Shown here: piece by piece, positions 24,240-36,400 of the stretch
Layout of the letters: every line of letters starts with the position of its first letter
Numbering within the stretch: the stretch's first letter is position 1
Assembly (NCBI GenBank): GCA_963995505.1
Contig: OZ023184.1
Span: 6,448,001-6,512,000 of the forward strand
From: Hypericum androsaemum
Lineage: Eukaryota; Streptophyta; Magnoliopsida; Malpighiales; Hypericaceae
Length of the DNA: 64,000 bases
Reading direction: 5' to 3'
Translations under genes and position numbers: made by a program
Notes under the pieces: generated by a model
Told to the model about the DNA's origin: nothing
Database searches by the model: none
The model's input: only the letters and a program-made list of their open reading frames with translations

Positions 24240-24610
24240 TCTTGACCAAGGTCACCTCGAGCACAACCATCCCTTTGCCATCAACCTTGGATACTGCCAA
24301 GCTTTGCTTGTAGCAATTCTCATCAACCACTGGTTGATAGATCTTAAACATCCATTTGTTCGCACAAATATGATGTGTGGCCCCAGTGTCCACCAAAATT
24401 CACCTCAACACAAGAACTGTGAAGTTCACGTCATCAATGTCAAAGCTCAAGCTTGTCTCATCGACATTAGCATGAGCATGCTTCTAATTCTTGCCCTCAG
24501 CGGCATGACGTTTGTAGCAATCCTTAGCTCCAAGGCTAGCTTTGCCGCAAACAAAGAAGGTATTGGTGAAGCTCTGAATCGTTCTGCAAAGACTTTTTTT
24601 TATTTGACTA
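24240..24610 (-). pseudogene. Copia A protease and CCHC knuckle remnants
   Basis: Minus-strand DTGATHHI (about 24368-24391) is the aspartic protease active site, followed by CANKWMFKIYQPVV. Upstream, FFVCGKASLGAKDCYKRHAA (about 24500-24560) is the gag zinc knuckle with part of its Cys/His set lost. Frames shift between the two. Confidence 0.7.
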
Positions 24611-24644
24611 TTTCAATTTGAAATGGAATTGGTATGTTATGGGC

Positions 24645-24690
24645 ATTCCATAGAGTCCCAGTCTACATGTCAATATCGACACAAAGGAAA
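24645..24690 (+). other. Plastid trnL(UAA) intron 3'-end fragment
   Basis: GAGTCCCAGTCTACATGTCA followed by ATATCGACA matches, with a few substitutions, the 3' end of the plastid trnL-UAA group I intron as I know it. It is joined directly to the trnfM-like fragment at 24691. The left limit is uncertain. Confidence 0.55.
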
Positions 24691-24743
24691 GAGCAGTTTG
24701 GTAGCTCGCAAGGCTCATAACCTTGAGGTCACGGGTTCAAATC
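24691..24743 (+). tRNA. trnfM-CAU: Plastid-type trnfM(CAU) fragment (not functional)
   Basis: GAGCAGTTTGGTAGCTCGCA, then AGGCTCATAACCTTGAGGTC and ACGGGTTCAAATC, correspond to the D arm, anticodon arm (CAT at 24716-24718), variable loop and T arm of plastid initiator tRNA-Met. Both acceptor-stem strands are missing, so no tRNA could form. It is plastid DNA transferred to the nucleus, lodged in copia A. Confidence 0.8.
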
Positions 24744-24772
24744 ACGAATTTGTGTATATTACGAATCACGAG

Positions 24773-24836
24773 CTACTTAACTCAGTGGTTAGAGTATTGC
24801 TTTCATACGGCGGGAGTCATTGGTTCAAATCCAATG
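24773..24836 (+). tRNA. trnM-CAU: Plastid-type trnM(CAU) fragment (not functional)
   Basis: CTACTTAACTCAGTGGTTAG, AGTATTGCTTTCATACGG (anticodon CAT at 24804-24806), CGGGAGTCATTGGTTCAAAT and CCAAT match plastid elongator trnM from the 5' acceptor strand through the T arm. The 3' acceptor strand is absent: the sequence diverges right after CCAAT. In the plastid genome this gene does not lie next to trnfM, so the pair was joined during or after transfer. Confidence 0.8.
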
Positions 24837-24889
24837 ATTGACCGTGTGCGCAAGGAAGTTCATCCGTCCAGCCGTCTGGCATGAAAAAA

Positions 24890-25239
24890 AAAAGGATCTC
24901 CCTCGGAATTATTAGAGTATTTCTGCTAATTCCCAAGGGAGTTCCACCAACCTCAACCACACTGGTCTTGGCAACCATATCACTTGATTTCTTCTCAACC
25001 TTTCGGTTATCTTACTCGATATACAACCTTCTCAAAAGGTCCTCGAGACTCATCACCTCCCTCTTATATTTGAGGTACATGTTGAAGTCCTTCCAATATG
25101 GCGGTAATCTTTCAATCACCATCACCACTCGGAGGACATCACGGATAAGAATCTTATGAAGATCTCTAACATCCTCCTCGGGTTTACTCTCTTTGAGATA
25201 CCGAGTCAAATTCAAGGTAGTCAAGAAGAGCATCATCAT
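24890..25239 (-). pseudogene. Copia A gag remnant
   Basis: Minus-strand LTTLNLTRYLKESKPEED and ERLPPYWKDFNMYLKYKR, EVMSLEDLLRRLYIE follow the copia gag seen at 43150-43900, but about 110 residues between the two parts are missing. 25240-26265 (minus-sense leader and 5' UTR) has no further domain. Confidence 0.7.
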
Positions 25240-26265
25240 TTATTGCCACCTCTTGAAACTACTACCCTAAAAAAAAATTTCGAATTCTCAAATTGAGAAA
25301 ACGACAGTGAGTTTCTCAGAACCGGCATCACGACCTCAGCGTCGCTAGCACTCACAACCGGAACCTCGGCGTTCACATTGTTGGTGGAGTTCACCTCAAC
25401 CATTTATATATCACAAATATATAACAAATATAATAAAGCTTTAAACAATTTATCAATTAATAACTTAACACGAATTTATCAATTTCACAAATTGATTTAA
25501 GTGTGAGAAATATGCTCAATCAATTGAAGCCCAAATTATAACCCGGTGCGAATTGGCCTGTCCATCTTCACTGACCGTCCAATTAAAAACTACCAGATTA
25601 TAAAATTGAACTTAATTATTTTTTCCATATAGGAATCACCATTATCGGTGACAACAAGGAAAAAAAAAACATAATATTTGACCGCACACTTACTCTTTTG
25701 ACAATACAATTAGTCATCACCGGAGAAGTCGGTTATGGATGCATGAAACTTGAAACGTACTCAATTATTTAATTGGGTAGTAGTCCACGCAAATGCTATA
25801 TTTTCCCCATCATTGTTATTGTATACACCCAATAACCACAAATAAACGACCATTCACAAGAAAATGGTTCCCACTAAAATGGTCTACAATAATGGTTATG
25901 CCCGTTATTGTCCAGAACCCAATAATGGACCATTAAGGTCCTATTCAATAGCACAATTAGTTTATGAGCCTAAAAAACCGAAGACCCACAAATTCTCTAG
26001 CTTAAGACATGCTATGGGCCAAATCAACAAAGAAAATGTTAAGCCCGTGTGATTATCTAATTTTACACTCCAATCAAATTGTTACAGTAGGTGTGGCCTC
26101 AATGTAAAGCCAGTCTAAATAAATCACAATGTAACCGTACCCTTGAATCAATCAAATACCAATTTCCAGTTTCAACATCGGAAAGATTATTTAAGTTTAA
26201 TAACTTACCAAACATTCCAACCCGGAGTAATAAATCTTTGAACTCCAACGTTTCTGTCGCCTCGT

Positions 26266-26281
26266 GGCTCCAAAGACACCA
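26266..26281 (-). other. Candidate primer-binding site of copia A
   Basis: Minus-strand TGGTGTCTTTGGAGCC, 1 nt inside the 5' LTR. It starts with TGG as required, but it is not the initiator-Met site. The priming tRNA is not identified. Confidence 0.4.
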
Positions 26282-26282
26282 T

Positions 26283-27180
26283 TGATCACACTTGGAGCTA
26301 AGTGTGTAAAACTGTCGTCTTCAAGGTAGAGGTTTCAGATTCAATCCTGGACGAGGCCACAGTTTAACCATGTGCCCTTAAACTCTTATTACCCGCCTAT
26401 ATGCTTCAGGCATCCGTGGGTAAGAGAGTTCCCAAGGTACAACGCCCAATCACGTATACGAGAGGAAGCACTTTCGTACACCTTTCAAACCTTTCGTAGC
26501 CTTAGAACTCCGACACTATGCAAGTGAGAAATGCTATGAACTAGAAGGGGAGAAGTATGAAGCTCAAGGAAGAGTGTGAGCTAGGGGTGATTTGGAATGG
26601 AGGAAGGGGGCTCCTTTTATAGGAAGCCTAGGCCTCCAACATTCAAATCCGCATTAACTCTGGCCATTAACTAGCCCATTAACTAGGTGAGTAAATGGGT
26701 GGTTACAAGACCATAAAAATCCCACATTAACTTGGCCGTTACTCCCATTAACTTGGCCCGAATTCAATTTCGAAAATTCAAAATTTAAATTCAAATGCCA
26801 ACAAGGAGAAGAAGATTCTAGAACGTGGGTTTGTCCCGGAGGAAGCCCAACAGATTTTGGGCCAAGAATCGCTTCAACAGGTCCGGCCCAGCTCTAAAAG
26901 ATAAGACCCTGGAACCTAGAACAATTCTCACAACCCACGATCCCGCAACCCGCAGCCATACCACCTTTAAGCCAATTTTTCATTCACGCCGAGAATTGAT
27001 TTTTTTTTCGCAAGTGTTGTATATATCATTACGAAGCTCTATCAATGAGCTTCGTATTGATCTCACAAACACTAAAAACCAATTGGTGTGACCTCCAATT
27101 AATTAGCTCGGGCCCAAATCCCAATATACTCAACTATACTGGGCCAGTCTCTTCCATTGGTTAAAATCAATTCTCCAACA
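26283..27180 (-). repeat. 5' LTR of copia A
   Basis: 898 bp with intact TG...CA ends, highly similar to 20062-20959. Confidence 0.85.
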
Positions 27181-27368
27181 GACAATACACTTGTCTCTTT
27201 GTCCGACAAGTTGACTCCATTAAAAATATTTGTAATACTTCAACCTCCAAGACCTAAACAAGTAATTTGGTCAGTACCTTGTTTTTCCATCACAACAATA
27301 GCTTTTTATTACCCTTTAAACCTTTAGACTAGGGAAAGTACTAGAGTAGAGCTTGGGTTACCACTATT

Positions 27369-27650
27369 GGTGACTTTGTTAGAAATTTTAGATCCATTCC
27401 TAAAAATCATGCACTTCATTAAGTCTCTTGAGAGCCATTTAGTGAACAGATCTTCCAAATTATTGTCGGTCCATATAAACACTATTGTGAATATACCCGC
27501 CAATATCGCGTACTTGACGTACTCATGCCTAAGCCGATATGTCTAATTTTTTGCTGTACACCGGATTAAATGCTAGACATAGTCGCTTGGCTATTACAGT
27601 ACAAAGAGATGACTCGTATCAGTTGTGGCCACAACTCAATATCTAATAAT
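27369..27650 (-). pseudogene. Decayed copia RNase H relic
   Basis: Minus-strand RCTAKN, TYRLRHEYVKY and FIWTDNNLEDLFTKWLSR, LMKCMIFRNGSKIS match the last part of a copia RNase H, with several stops and frame breaks. It belongs to an element different from copia A. Confidence 0.6.
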
Positions 27651-29499
27651 AGATCTCTTAGCATTCCCCTCTTTGCCTGCATTTCCCAAAGTTATGAACT
27701 TTGACTTTATCATTTAATATGATATACATGTTTCTTTCTTTAATTCCAAGAAACTGCACCTCCTACATATCAACATCCAATAGTTAACCGATAGTTCTTT
27801 AGCCAATTATTCAACTAGCTTCCGAGTATCTTTCTAGCACAAAAGGAAAGTTGTAGAGGTCCAAAATCTTTTCTAGATTTTTCAAGACTCGCTCAACTCC
27901 TTATTTAGTGACTAACTCCTAGATTACTCGCTTTGGATAATAGCCTTCTTAAATTCTAAGTACTCCTAACCCGAACTACTTATTTTCTCAATGTATTGAG
28001 ATTGCCAAGGCTTAACAACCCCCACTATGTCTTGTAATATTGATACATGTGATATATCCAATATTCCACAAGACATGGAATTATCATTTTATCAAATAAA
28101 TTGGTTCGCAACTTTGGCACTAAGGAGCATAGCATAAGTCCATTTTTCATACGATACTATGGAGCATGGAATCCACCATGTCCTCCAAAGTTCTTTTTAC
28201 ATCCGACAGTAAGGAGCATGAAATCCATCATGTCCTCCAAAATCTTTTTTTTTTGTTTCAGCCAATCCATTTTATTAATAATGTGTAGGGTGCATCTCTT
28301 TTGATGAACGATACCATGTTCTTCTCAAAATTAATAAAATAGTATTAAAAATCTCCAATATTTCAAATGCTCAATCATCATGCACAATCAAGTATATACC
28401 AACATACTTTGGAAAAAGAAACTATAATAATTATCAAGTAATGACTTGTTACAGTAACTTACAGTTGTTTCACAAAGTCACCTTAACGAGTCATACTGAT
28501 ACCCATCTAGCACCTCCTTTTCTTTATAGTTCAACGACTTCATTCCGTAAACTTCATGTGCTTTCTTTCACTTCAAAAGAGACAAAATAACCTTCCTTTT
28601 CGAAGACCAGAGAACACGACTTTACAGGAGAGACAAAAATTAAGAACAAGTTGATCTTTTCATTAGTCCATGAACTTGGTCGTCATGGGTCTGATTCTTG
28701 TAATGCGGGAGCATCGTCCAACACACAGAACAGAGCAAAACCACACTAAATATTTTCTCATCAACAAGGAAAATCTTGTTTCAAACTTATTAGTCCATTT
28801 CCAATTTCCCTTTTTTTTGCACTTGCCATGAGAAAACAAACACAGGAATTTCAATTTGGTGGCAGGCACAAATTTTGTCTCTTCATCTTAAAAGACATAA
28901 TCCAAGTTTAATTTAGTAGGGACGTAATTGGCCTACAATCACACCATTACGATGCCTAATTAGAAAGTTGTTTCCTTAAGCTCCTATTTTTTAATATAAA
29001 AAATAGCCTCTCGATTTATAACAACTAAGTTACGGTTCTGCCACCATTTCCTCTACTCACTTTATGGTACATGCATTAATATATTTTACAACCATAATAG
29101 TTATCAAGTAGTGATTTCTTAGACACCTTAAATTGAACACATATTTCATTCCATACCATGTTCATAATCAATTAGTCCATATCATCCTCCATCTCAATTT
29201 AATTTCCGCCCCAAATCGGCCAAGTTGTTTACCGTGATTCACGACAGCCAGATTAAAAAAAATCGACTCTTTTAATCCACCACACTATGCTCTTCGGTAC
29301 TACACCAGTTTGTAGTATCTATAAATGTAATAGGGATGGCCATCACTGAAGGTAACAACATATACACGGGATTCCTCTGCATGCATGGGAAAATCAATTG
29401 TTTGAGAGATTGGCCTCAGATTTATGCATGACAGTACATATTCAAGGAAGAGATAGGATATTGCCAGAATACTAATAGCTAGCAAACAAATATTCCGCA
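27651..29499. other. AT-rich intergenic sequence, old retroelement debris
   Basis: No gene recognised. 28120-28240 contains a short repeated word (AAGGAGCATG...ATGTCCTCCAAA), about 30-80 bp apart. The first part may continue the 3' UTR of the copia relic on its right side. Confidence 0.35.
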
Positions 29500-30714
29500 T
29501 CGAAAAAAGCTCAAGGATTAAAATAGATGGAGAAGCTTACCTAATCAACATCTCAGAAGACAGCGACGTTGTGGCGAACGGTTGCTCCACTATCGAACGC
29601 CGTTTGGTTGACGGGGAGGAAGTTTCTTCTCCTAGACCACATGTGCATGTGTCACTGAACCAGGACAACCAAGGGTTACACCCACGCTGCCGGAGACATC
29701 GGCCTCTCCCAGTGGCTGCAATTTAAAGGAGAAGGGAGAGGTTTGCATGGTGGTTGACGAAGTAGGCGAAAAGGAAACAGCTTCCCGGGAGTCGACCGAA
29801 GGAGGAAAAGAGTTCGACAACGGTGAAGCTTGGGCGGAGAAAGGCGGAGAGCAGATGAACGACCAAACGACTAAGGACGGCGTAGAGGCGAAGTTGGGTG
29901 ACTCTAGACCTGGGTTTCTGGGATTCGAATGAGAAATATCTGAAGGGTGTAATGAGGCGGTCAATTTTGTGGAGATGTCCCAGGAGTCGACCGGAGGACG
30001 GGGAAAAGAAATCAATGGCGGAGCAACTCGGGTGGAGGAAGACGGCGTCTACCCGGAGCGTGAGAAGGACGAAAGAAGGAAAGAGGAAGCAGGGGCGAGA
30101 CTGTAGACATGTCTATTGTGGTGAAAGAACGGGAAAAGAAAAAATCACAGTCTCCTGGTTGCTTGTTTCGAGGCAGCCACAGTTGCGTACTTGTGGAAAA
30201 AGAGGTGCACGTGACGCGTGTCAGCATGCCAACACTGTGTCCCGAGACCCGCTTGGCTGACGTGGAGCAAGGATTTGGAATCCTTCAAATTTGTACACAA
30301 GAAACAAAAACTGAGCAGCAGCAGTTGGGTGTTAACGGGCCCAATGAACCAAAGAGTCCAAACGGGCTTGATTGGGAGGGCCGAACTAGGCCGTATAACT
30401 CAATAGAGGAGGAGAATATTCAACCTTCCGGGATTGGCTCTACTCTAAAAAGAAGTACCAGGCCCAAAAAACCTACATACAAGTTCAAATATAGGCTCAG
30501 TCAAGAGACACAAGAAGTCGAAGTCTACGAATCAGATGATACAGAGGAGGAGGACACCAAAACAAAAAGCGGACTGGCTTATATCTTGAAGAGAGAGGGA
30601 GGGGGAAAACGTGCTCATTGGAGCAAGAGCCAAAGAAGGAAATGCAAGAGTTAACTGTCGAAGATACCACCTATCTAGTAATTTTATTATTAGATAGTTG
30701 ATTATCTTTGTATA
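29500..30714 (+). other. GC-richer block with an open frame of unknown function
   Basis: A plus-strand frame 30109-30654 (181 codons) is open and charged: EREKKKSQSP, STLKRSTRPKKPTYKFKY, YESDDTEEEDTKTKS and KSQRRKCKS at the end. I recognise no domain. A basic/acidic, low-complexity C-terminus of this type occurs in plant LINE ORF1 proteins, and LINE-like 3' sequence with a poly(A) run continues beyond the gypsy insertion at 41634-41742, so this may be a LINE relic. 29632-30015 also has a minus-strand open frame rich in Ser/Pro. Neither is supported as a host gene. Confidence 0.3.
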
Positions 30715-31189
30715 TGTCACGTCCCAAAATTAGGCATGTCAACCGCCACAGGATAAATATCCCCGTAAGGTATCTTTTGTTCACCATAATTTGAATAGGT
30801 CTTCAATCCAATTGACAATTGTCTTAAAATAATGGAAAGTCTTGAAAAATAATAATGAAATGTCTTCAATGCATGTCCTTGTCTCTAGCTCTCACTTCTA
30901 GACTGCCACCGACGTAACTAAGACAAAAGAGCATATTTTGCTAAGATTACACAACTCAGTAAGCCGAATTCACACATGACAATTAACACAACAATTACAG
31001 GCAGAAACAGTTCATGCCATACAAAATATCACATCATTCCAAAAATAAAAACATACTCAACTTATGGCATAGCATAGGCGAAACTTAGTAAGTAGACCAA
31101 ATTAAAAACATAATGGTACCCACACAGAATCATAAATCAGGACAGAGATTAATAGAACATAACAGAACTGAACTCCGGAGTCTACAAAA

Positions 31190-31610
31190 ATCATGACGGA
31201 AATCTTGTGGGGCACAGATCAATACTCTTTCGTTCCCGCATTGCGGGCTCAGAAGACAAAAGAGCATCCTCTCCATGGGCCCAGAAAGTTCCTACGCTCT
31301 CCGTCCATTCAAATCCACACACTTCAGGTCACCCGGTAGCCCTTTATACGATGTGTATAAACCACGAGGCCCAGAAAGGCGTAGAAACATTCTCACATGC
31401 CAGACATAAAATCATGACGGGAATCTCGTGGGGCGGGAACCCAGAAGACAAAAGAGCATCCCCTCCACAAGCTCAGAAAGTCCATACGCTCCCCGTCCAT
31501 TTGAATACACACACCTCAGATTACCCGGTAGCCATTTGTACGGTGTGTGTAAACCACGGGGCCCATAAAGGCGTAGGAACATTCCCGCATTACAAAACAA
31601 ACAATGGACA
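31190..31610. repeat. Tandem duplication inside the gypsy LTR
   Basis: Two units of roughly 210 bp, each starting ATCATGACGG and containing CAGAAAGT, CCGTCCATT and GTGTAAACCACG-like words. The same two-unit structure is at 37198-37640 in the other LTR, so it predates the insertion. Confidence 0.75.
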
Positions 31611-31883
31611 GAACAGGACACAAGAGGGAACAGATACAACGATACAGACGGAACAATGGACAGAACATAACACACGACAAAAAAAAACTAAGGATACAAA
31701 TAAAACAAGGAACAAAACAAAAATAACAACTAAATCAAACAGACGATTATCCTCCAATTAATTCTATAGGCCGACAAATTGACATGAAACCAAGTTCACT
31801 GCTTGAGTCGGTAACCTGTATACAACTGACAGTGGACAAATCGATATCAGGTAACTTACCGCAATGCAATACTGCACCACCGA

Positions 31884-32768
31884 TGAACGGTGGCAGGAGA
31901 GATACAACGACAAATGACGACGAGGACCACCAGCCGGGAAGCCAGTCAGCGGGGGAGGATTTTGCGCCGTGAAGCGATTGAGCGCCGGAGGTTAGGGGAG
32001 GAGCAGGAGGCGTGAGAGCCCGCTCCTCGTCGAGGTGCTTCCCATCATCTGTGTACCGATCAGGGCGGGCACCGGCTTGTTGACGAGGTCGGTGAAATTG
32101 AAACGACGGCCTTCAAAATTACCCAATGTCTCAAGCTTCTTCACTGCAATCGAGACCCCTTCTTCACTACATCGCCGGATCGACGTCGTGGAGATGATGT
32201 TCATGTGCAACCTAGAAATTGAAATGACGGCTGTCTCGCTCTCCACCCACTCAAAAATAAAATCCAGAAGCCTAAATCTCCGTCGGCACTCGAGCTCAGT
32301 CGACGAACGCCTCCATCTCCGCCCAACGCGTTCCCCTTCCGCCTCTCTCTCCCCTCAATCTCGCCATCTCAGATCCTCTTCCTCCTCCACCTCCACTGCG
32401 GCGACGAAGGCGACCTCCTCGAAATTGACCCCCCAGCTCCACTTCAGCTTCCAGCGCAATTACCAGGTTGGCTTCTTCCATCTTTAATTTCCTTGGCAAT
32501 TCTGTGCTGGTGTTTGATTGAATTGGGACTCCTTAATTGGGGTTTCTATTAGTTTGATTGAATCGAACAAGGATATGCAACGATTCCTTAATTGGGGTTT
32601 CGGTGAAGATTGGACTCGGAAATTTTTTTGCTTTTGTTTTGTTTCGGTGAAGATAGAATGGAGTGGGTTTAGTCAGGGTATAGCTTTTTCGAGGGAAGGA
32701 TATTTGTGTCATTTCATGTGGTCTTTCACCGGAGGAAAACTCCGATTAAACTTGAGAGTAATTTGCTC
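31884..32768. other. Probable captured host-gene fragments within the LTR
   Basis: GC-rich segment absent from the sister LTR. On the minus strand (about 32115-32170) it reads GVSIAVKKLETLG, the ATP-lysine region of a family of LRR receptor-like kinases (Arabidopsis At1g12460 type, from memory), with no kinase sequence after it. On the plus strand 32280-32467 looks like a Ser/Pro-rich first exon ending at CAG|GTTGGC, followed by intron-like T-rich sequence. Two different gene pieces side by side suggest transduplication. Which LTR is ancestral cannot be told here. Confidence 0.45.
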
Positions 32769-33213
32769 TATAATAATAGGTTAATTTCTGCATATATATA
32801 TATATATATATATACTAATCACCTACTAGTAATGGCATAATATAATTTAGTAAATATAATATAACACATATTTTACAGTAGGGTTCAACACGAATACCAC
32901 ATACTAGTATCGACCACATGGCGTAGATGCATCTCAAGCAGTAGCGTTCATGACACGTTGCCTTCAACTTCGTCCCTCAGTCCGTCTTGATCGTATCTTC
33001 CGCCTTAGCCGAGCCAAAAATGTGTTTAAGAGGGGTACGGGGTTGGTAAGGTTTCTGAAAATTTCTGGGGTCGGTAGGGTTTCTGCAGGTTTCTTTTTAT
33101 AGGCAAAAATTCTAGAGTTTGCCAAATTGCATTGTGAGGCCTGATAACTTGGTAAATTACAGATTACTCCCCTCAGAATTCAGAATTTCTATTTTGGTTT
33201 CCTATTCTTTACA

Positions 33214-33234
33214 TTCTCCCCCCTTAAAAGAAGT
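33214..33234 (-). other. Polypurine tract of the gypsy element
   Basis: Minus-strand CTTTTAAGGGGGGAGAA abutting the 3' LTR start TGTAAAG. Confidence 0.8.
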
Positions 33235-33475
33235 TTGCCCTCAAACTTAAATAAAATTAGCTTATTTGCTTCTTCGAAAATGAAGGGGTACTTGCTCCTC
33301 ATTTCTGTCTCTAGCTCCCATGTCGCCTCTCTTTTTGTATGGCTGCTCCAGTGTACTTTAACTTGTCGGATCGTTCTCCTGCGCAGCCTTTGGGTTTTTT
33401 TACATCAACGATCCTCGCCATAATTTTCTCGTAGCTGACGTCAGGACATAGTACGATCAGAATTTCTTACACCAC

Positions 33476-36400
33476 TTACCCCTCCCTCGAGATGTATTTC
33501 CATAGCATGGACACGTGGAACACATTATGGATCTCGGTCAAACTGGGAGGTAAAGCTAGACAGTATGCTAGTTTTTCAATCTGTTCGATGATATCATATG
33601 GCCCAATATACCGCGGACTGAGCTTTCCCTTCACTCTAAATCTTTTAACATCCCTGGTGGGCGACATTTTTAGGAACACATGATCCCCCTACCTCAAACT
33701 CCAGCTCTCTTCTGTGACAATCTGCAAAAACATTTTTGTCTATCTTATACCACCTGTATTTTCCCACGAATTATCGGTATTTTGTTAGTCAATTCCTCAA
33801 ACATTTCAGGTCCGAATATTATTTTCTCCCCCACTTCATTCCAGCTAATCGGTGATCAACATTTTCTTCCGTATAAAGCTTCGTAAAGGGCCATCCCTAT
33901 ACTTGCCTGAAAGCTATTATTGCTGTGAAGGAAAGGCGACCCTCCCAATTGCCCCAAAAATCCAGTACGCAAGCCCGTAACATGTCTTCTAAAGTCTGTA
34001 TAGTCCGCTCAGACTGTTTGTCGGAGTGTGAGTGAAAGGCCGTACTGAATTGTAACTTTGTTCCCATTGATTCCTGAAGGCTTCTCCAGAACTTCGACAT
34101 GAATCTGATGTCTCTAACAGAGGTAATACTCACCGAAACTCCATGCAACCATATTACTTCTCTTATTTAGAGTCCTGCCAATTTTCCCATAGGCATGCCC
34201 ATCTTGTACGCCAAGAAGTGGGCTCCTTTAGTGAGTCGATCCACCACCACCCATACAACATCCTTTCCCTGTACACTTCTCGGCAGCTCGGTCATGAAAT
34301 CTATTATGATTTTCTCCCACTTCCACTTAAGAATATCTAATGGTTGTAGAGGTCTAGCCGATCGTTGATGCTCTGCTTTTATGAGTTAGCATGCCATGCA
34401 GCTACCCACATAATCTGCTATTTCCTTCTTTCTTCCTGACCACCCAAATTCTTGCTTAAGGTCTTGATACGTTTTGGTCTCCCTCCGGGTGGCAGGCGTA
34501 TCAAGTAATACGAGCCTCCTCAAGCACCATATTCTTTATCTCCTTAGCGGCCAAAACACAGAGTCTATTCTGAAAGTAGAGGTATGTATCAGCTCTAATA
34601 AAAAAAATTTGGTTAACTCTCCTTGTTCAACTTGACACCAGATGGCAGAGAGGGTGACACCCCTAAGTTGTCCCTCCCCCAATACAGTTCGCAAAGTGGG
34701 GTCTACTACTAGGCTTGCTATTAACCCCACAACTGATCCACTGTCTCTATTCCCAATCTCTTTAGTTTCTCCACTAGCTCTTCCTGTTCAGTTGCTTCCT
34801 AAGCTGCAGTGTAGGAGTCCTTCCTACTCAAGACATCCGCTACTATATTAGCACTACTAGGGTGGTAGTGAATTCCGATGTCATAATCTTTAATCAGTTC
34901 CAACCATCATCTTTGCCTCATGTTCAGCTCTTTCTTCAAGGCGTGAACCACAACAGCCAGTTCCAAGTCATGAGTAGGATAATTCTTCTCGTAAGGTTTG
35001 AGATGCCTGGAGGTATAAGCAATAACCTTATCGTCTTGCATAAGCACGCATCCTAGACCTATCTTTGAGGCATCACTATAGACCATAAAATTCTATCCCC
35101 TTGCTAAGTAAAGTCAGAATTGAGGCAGATACCCGTCATTATTTTAGCTCCTGAAAGCTTTCCTCGCATTCCCTATTTCACACAAACTTAACTCCTTTCT
35201 GGGTCAACTGTGTCAGAGGCAATGCTATCTTTGAGAACCCCTCCACAAACTTTCGATAGTATTCTGCCAATCCGAGAAAGCTCTGTACTTCTATCGTATT
35301 ACTAGGTTGTTTCCAGTTCATCACTGCCTCAATCCTTCCAGGGTATACTGACACTCTCTCCTTGTATATTACGTGTCTGAGAAAAGTCATAGTTTCAAGC
35401 TAGCATTCACACTTCTTGAACTTTGCGTGTAATTGTCTCACTCTGAAATTTTGCAACACAGTCCTCAGATGCTCTTCATGACTTTCCTTACTAGGCAAGT
35501 ATACAAGGATGTCATCGATGAACACCATTACAAATTTGCCTATATAAGGTCAAAAAATTTTGATTCATGAGGTCCATAAATTTGGTTGGGGCATTGGTAA
35601 GATCGAAAGGCATAACCACAAACTCATAATGCCCAAAACGTATACAGAAAGCAGTCAATTGAACATCCTCTTCCCTGACTCTCAACTGATGGTATCCCAC
35701 CGCAAGTCAATCTTAGAAAACACATATGCCCCTCTAAGCTGATCGAACAAATCCTCAATGCGGGGTAAGGGGTAACGATTCTTGATGGTTAGTTTATTAA
35801 GCTCTCAGTAATCTACACACATCCTCTTCCACCCATCCTTCTTTTTGACAAATAACACCAGTGCCCCCCACGGGGGTACATTTGAGCGAATGAAACCCTT
35901 ATCCAGAAGTTCTTCCAGTGGCACCTTCAATTCCTTCAACTCCGCTGGGGCCATGCGGTACGTTGTCTTAGAAACTAGGTTTGCATTAGGTGTTAGCTCT
36001 ATCTGAAACTCGACCTCTCGATCTGGTAGTAGCTCTTGCACATCGTCTGGAGAAAAAAAAATCTGGAAACTGCTGTACAATCGGTATATCTCCTAATGAC
36101 TTCTCCAGTTTTTTATCTTGTACCAAGGCTAGGTATACAATTGCTCCACTTCGTACCAATTTTCTTGCTTCAAGAGTTGATACAACCCATGGGGTGGCTT
36201 GCCCCACCTTGCTTTCATAGCGAAACTTTGTTTCTCCTGAAATTAAAAAAAAAACCACTTCCCCCTATAATCTATCATCGCATAGTGCTTGGCCAATCAA
36301 TCCATTCCTAGGATCACATCAAATCCCATCATACCCATAACTCTCAGGTCTCCCTTTAGTTGCCGTCCACATACTGTGACTTTGTAGTTTCCCTCTTCCT

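Larger units (their letters stand above)
20062..27180 (-). mobile_element. Decayed Ty1/copia retrotransposon A, 7.1 kb
   Basis: LTRs at 20062-20959 and 26283-27180 flank broken gag, protease, integrase C-terminus, reverse transcriptase and RNase H, read on the minus strand in copia order. Each LTR has a TATA box (CTATAAAAGG in minus sense, near 20392-20403 and 26611-26622). Flanking pentamers (GCTCA, GACAA) do not match, so the ends have been altered or recombined. Internal damage includes loss of most of gag, loss of the integrase core, a plastid-DNA mosaic and a 619-bp insertion with flanking duplication. Confidence 0.85.
30715..33213 (-). repeat. 3' LTR of the gypsy element (carries a gene-fragment segment)
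   Basis: 2499 bp, TGTCACGTCCC to TTCTTTACA. It contains about 885 bp (31884-32768) that the other LTR lacks and a (TA)n run at about 32791-32813. Confidence 0.85.

Noticed and set aside
24691..24836. Functional nuclear tRNA genes
   Set aside because: Both tRNA-like pieces lack acceptor-stem strands and are plastid-type, so they cannot give working tRNAs; kept only as transferred fragments.
31207..31761. A 184-codon plus-strand frame in the gypsy LTR
   Set aside because: It spans the two-unit LTR repeat, so its repeated peptide reflects duplicated DNA; no domain.
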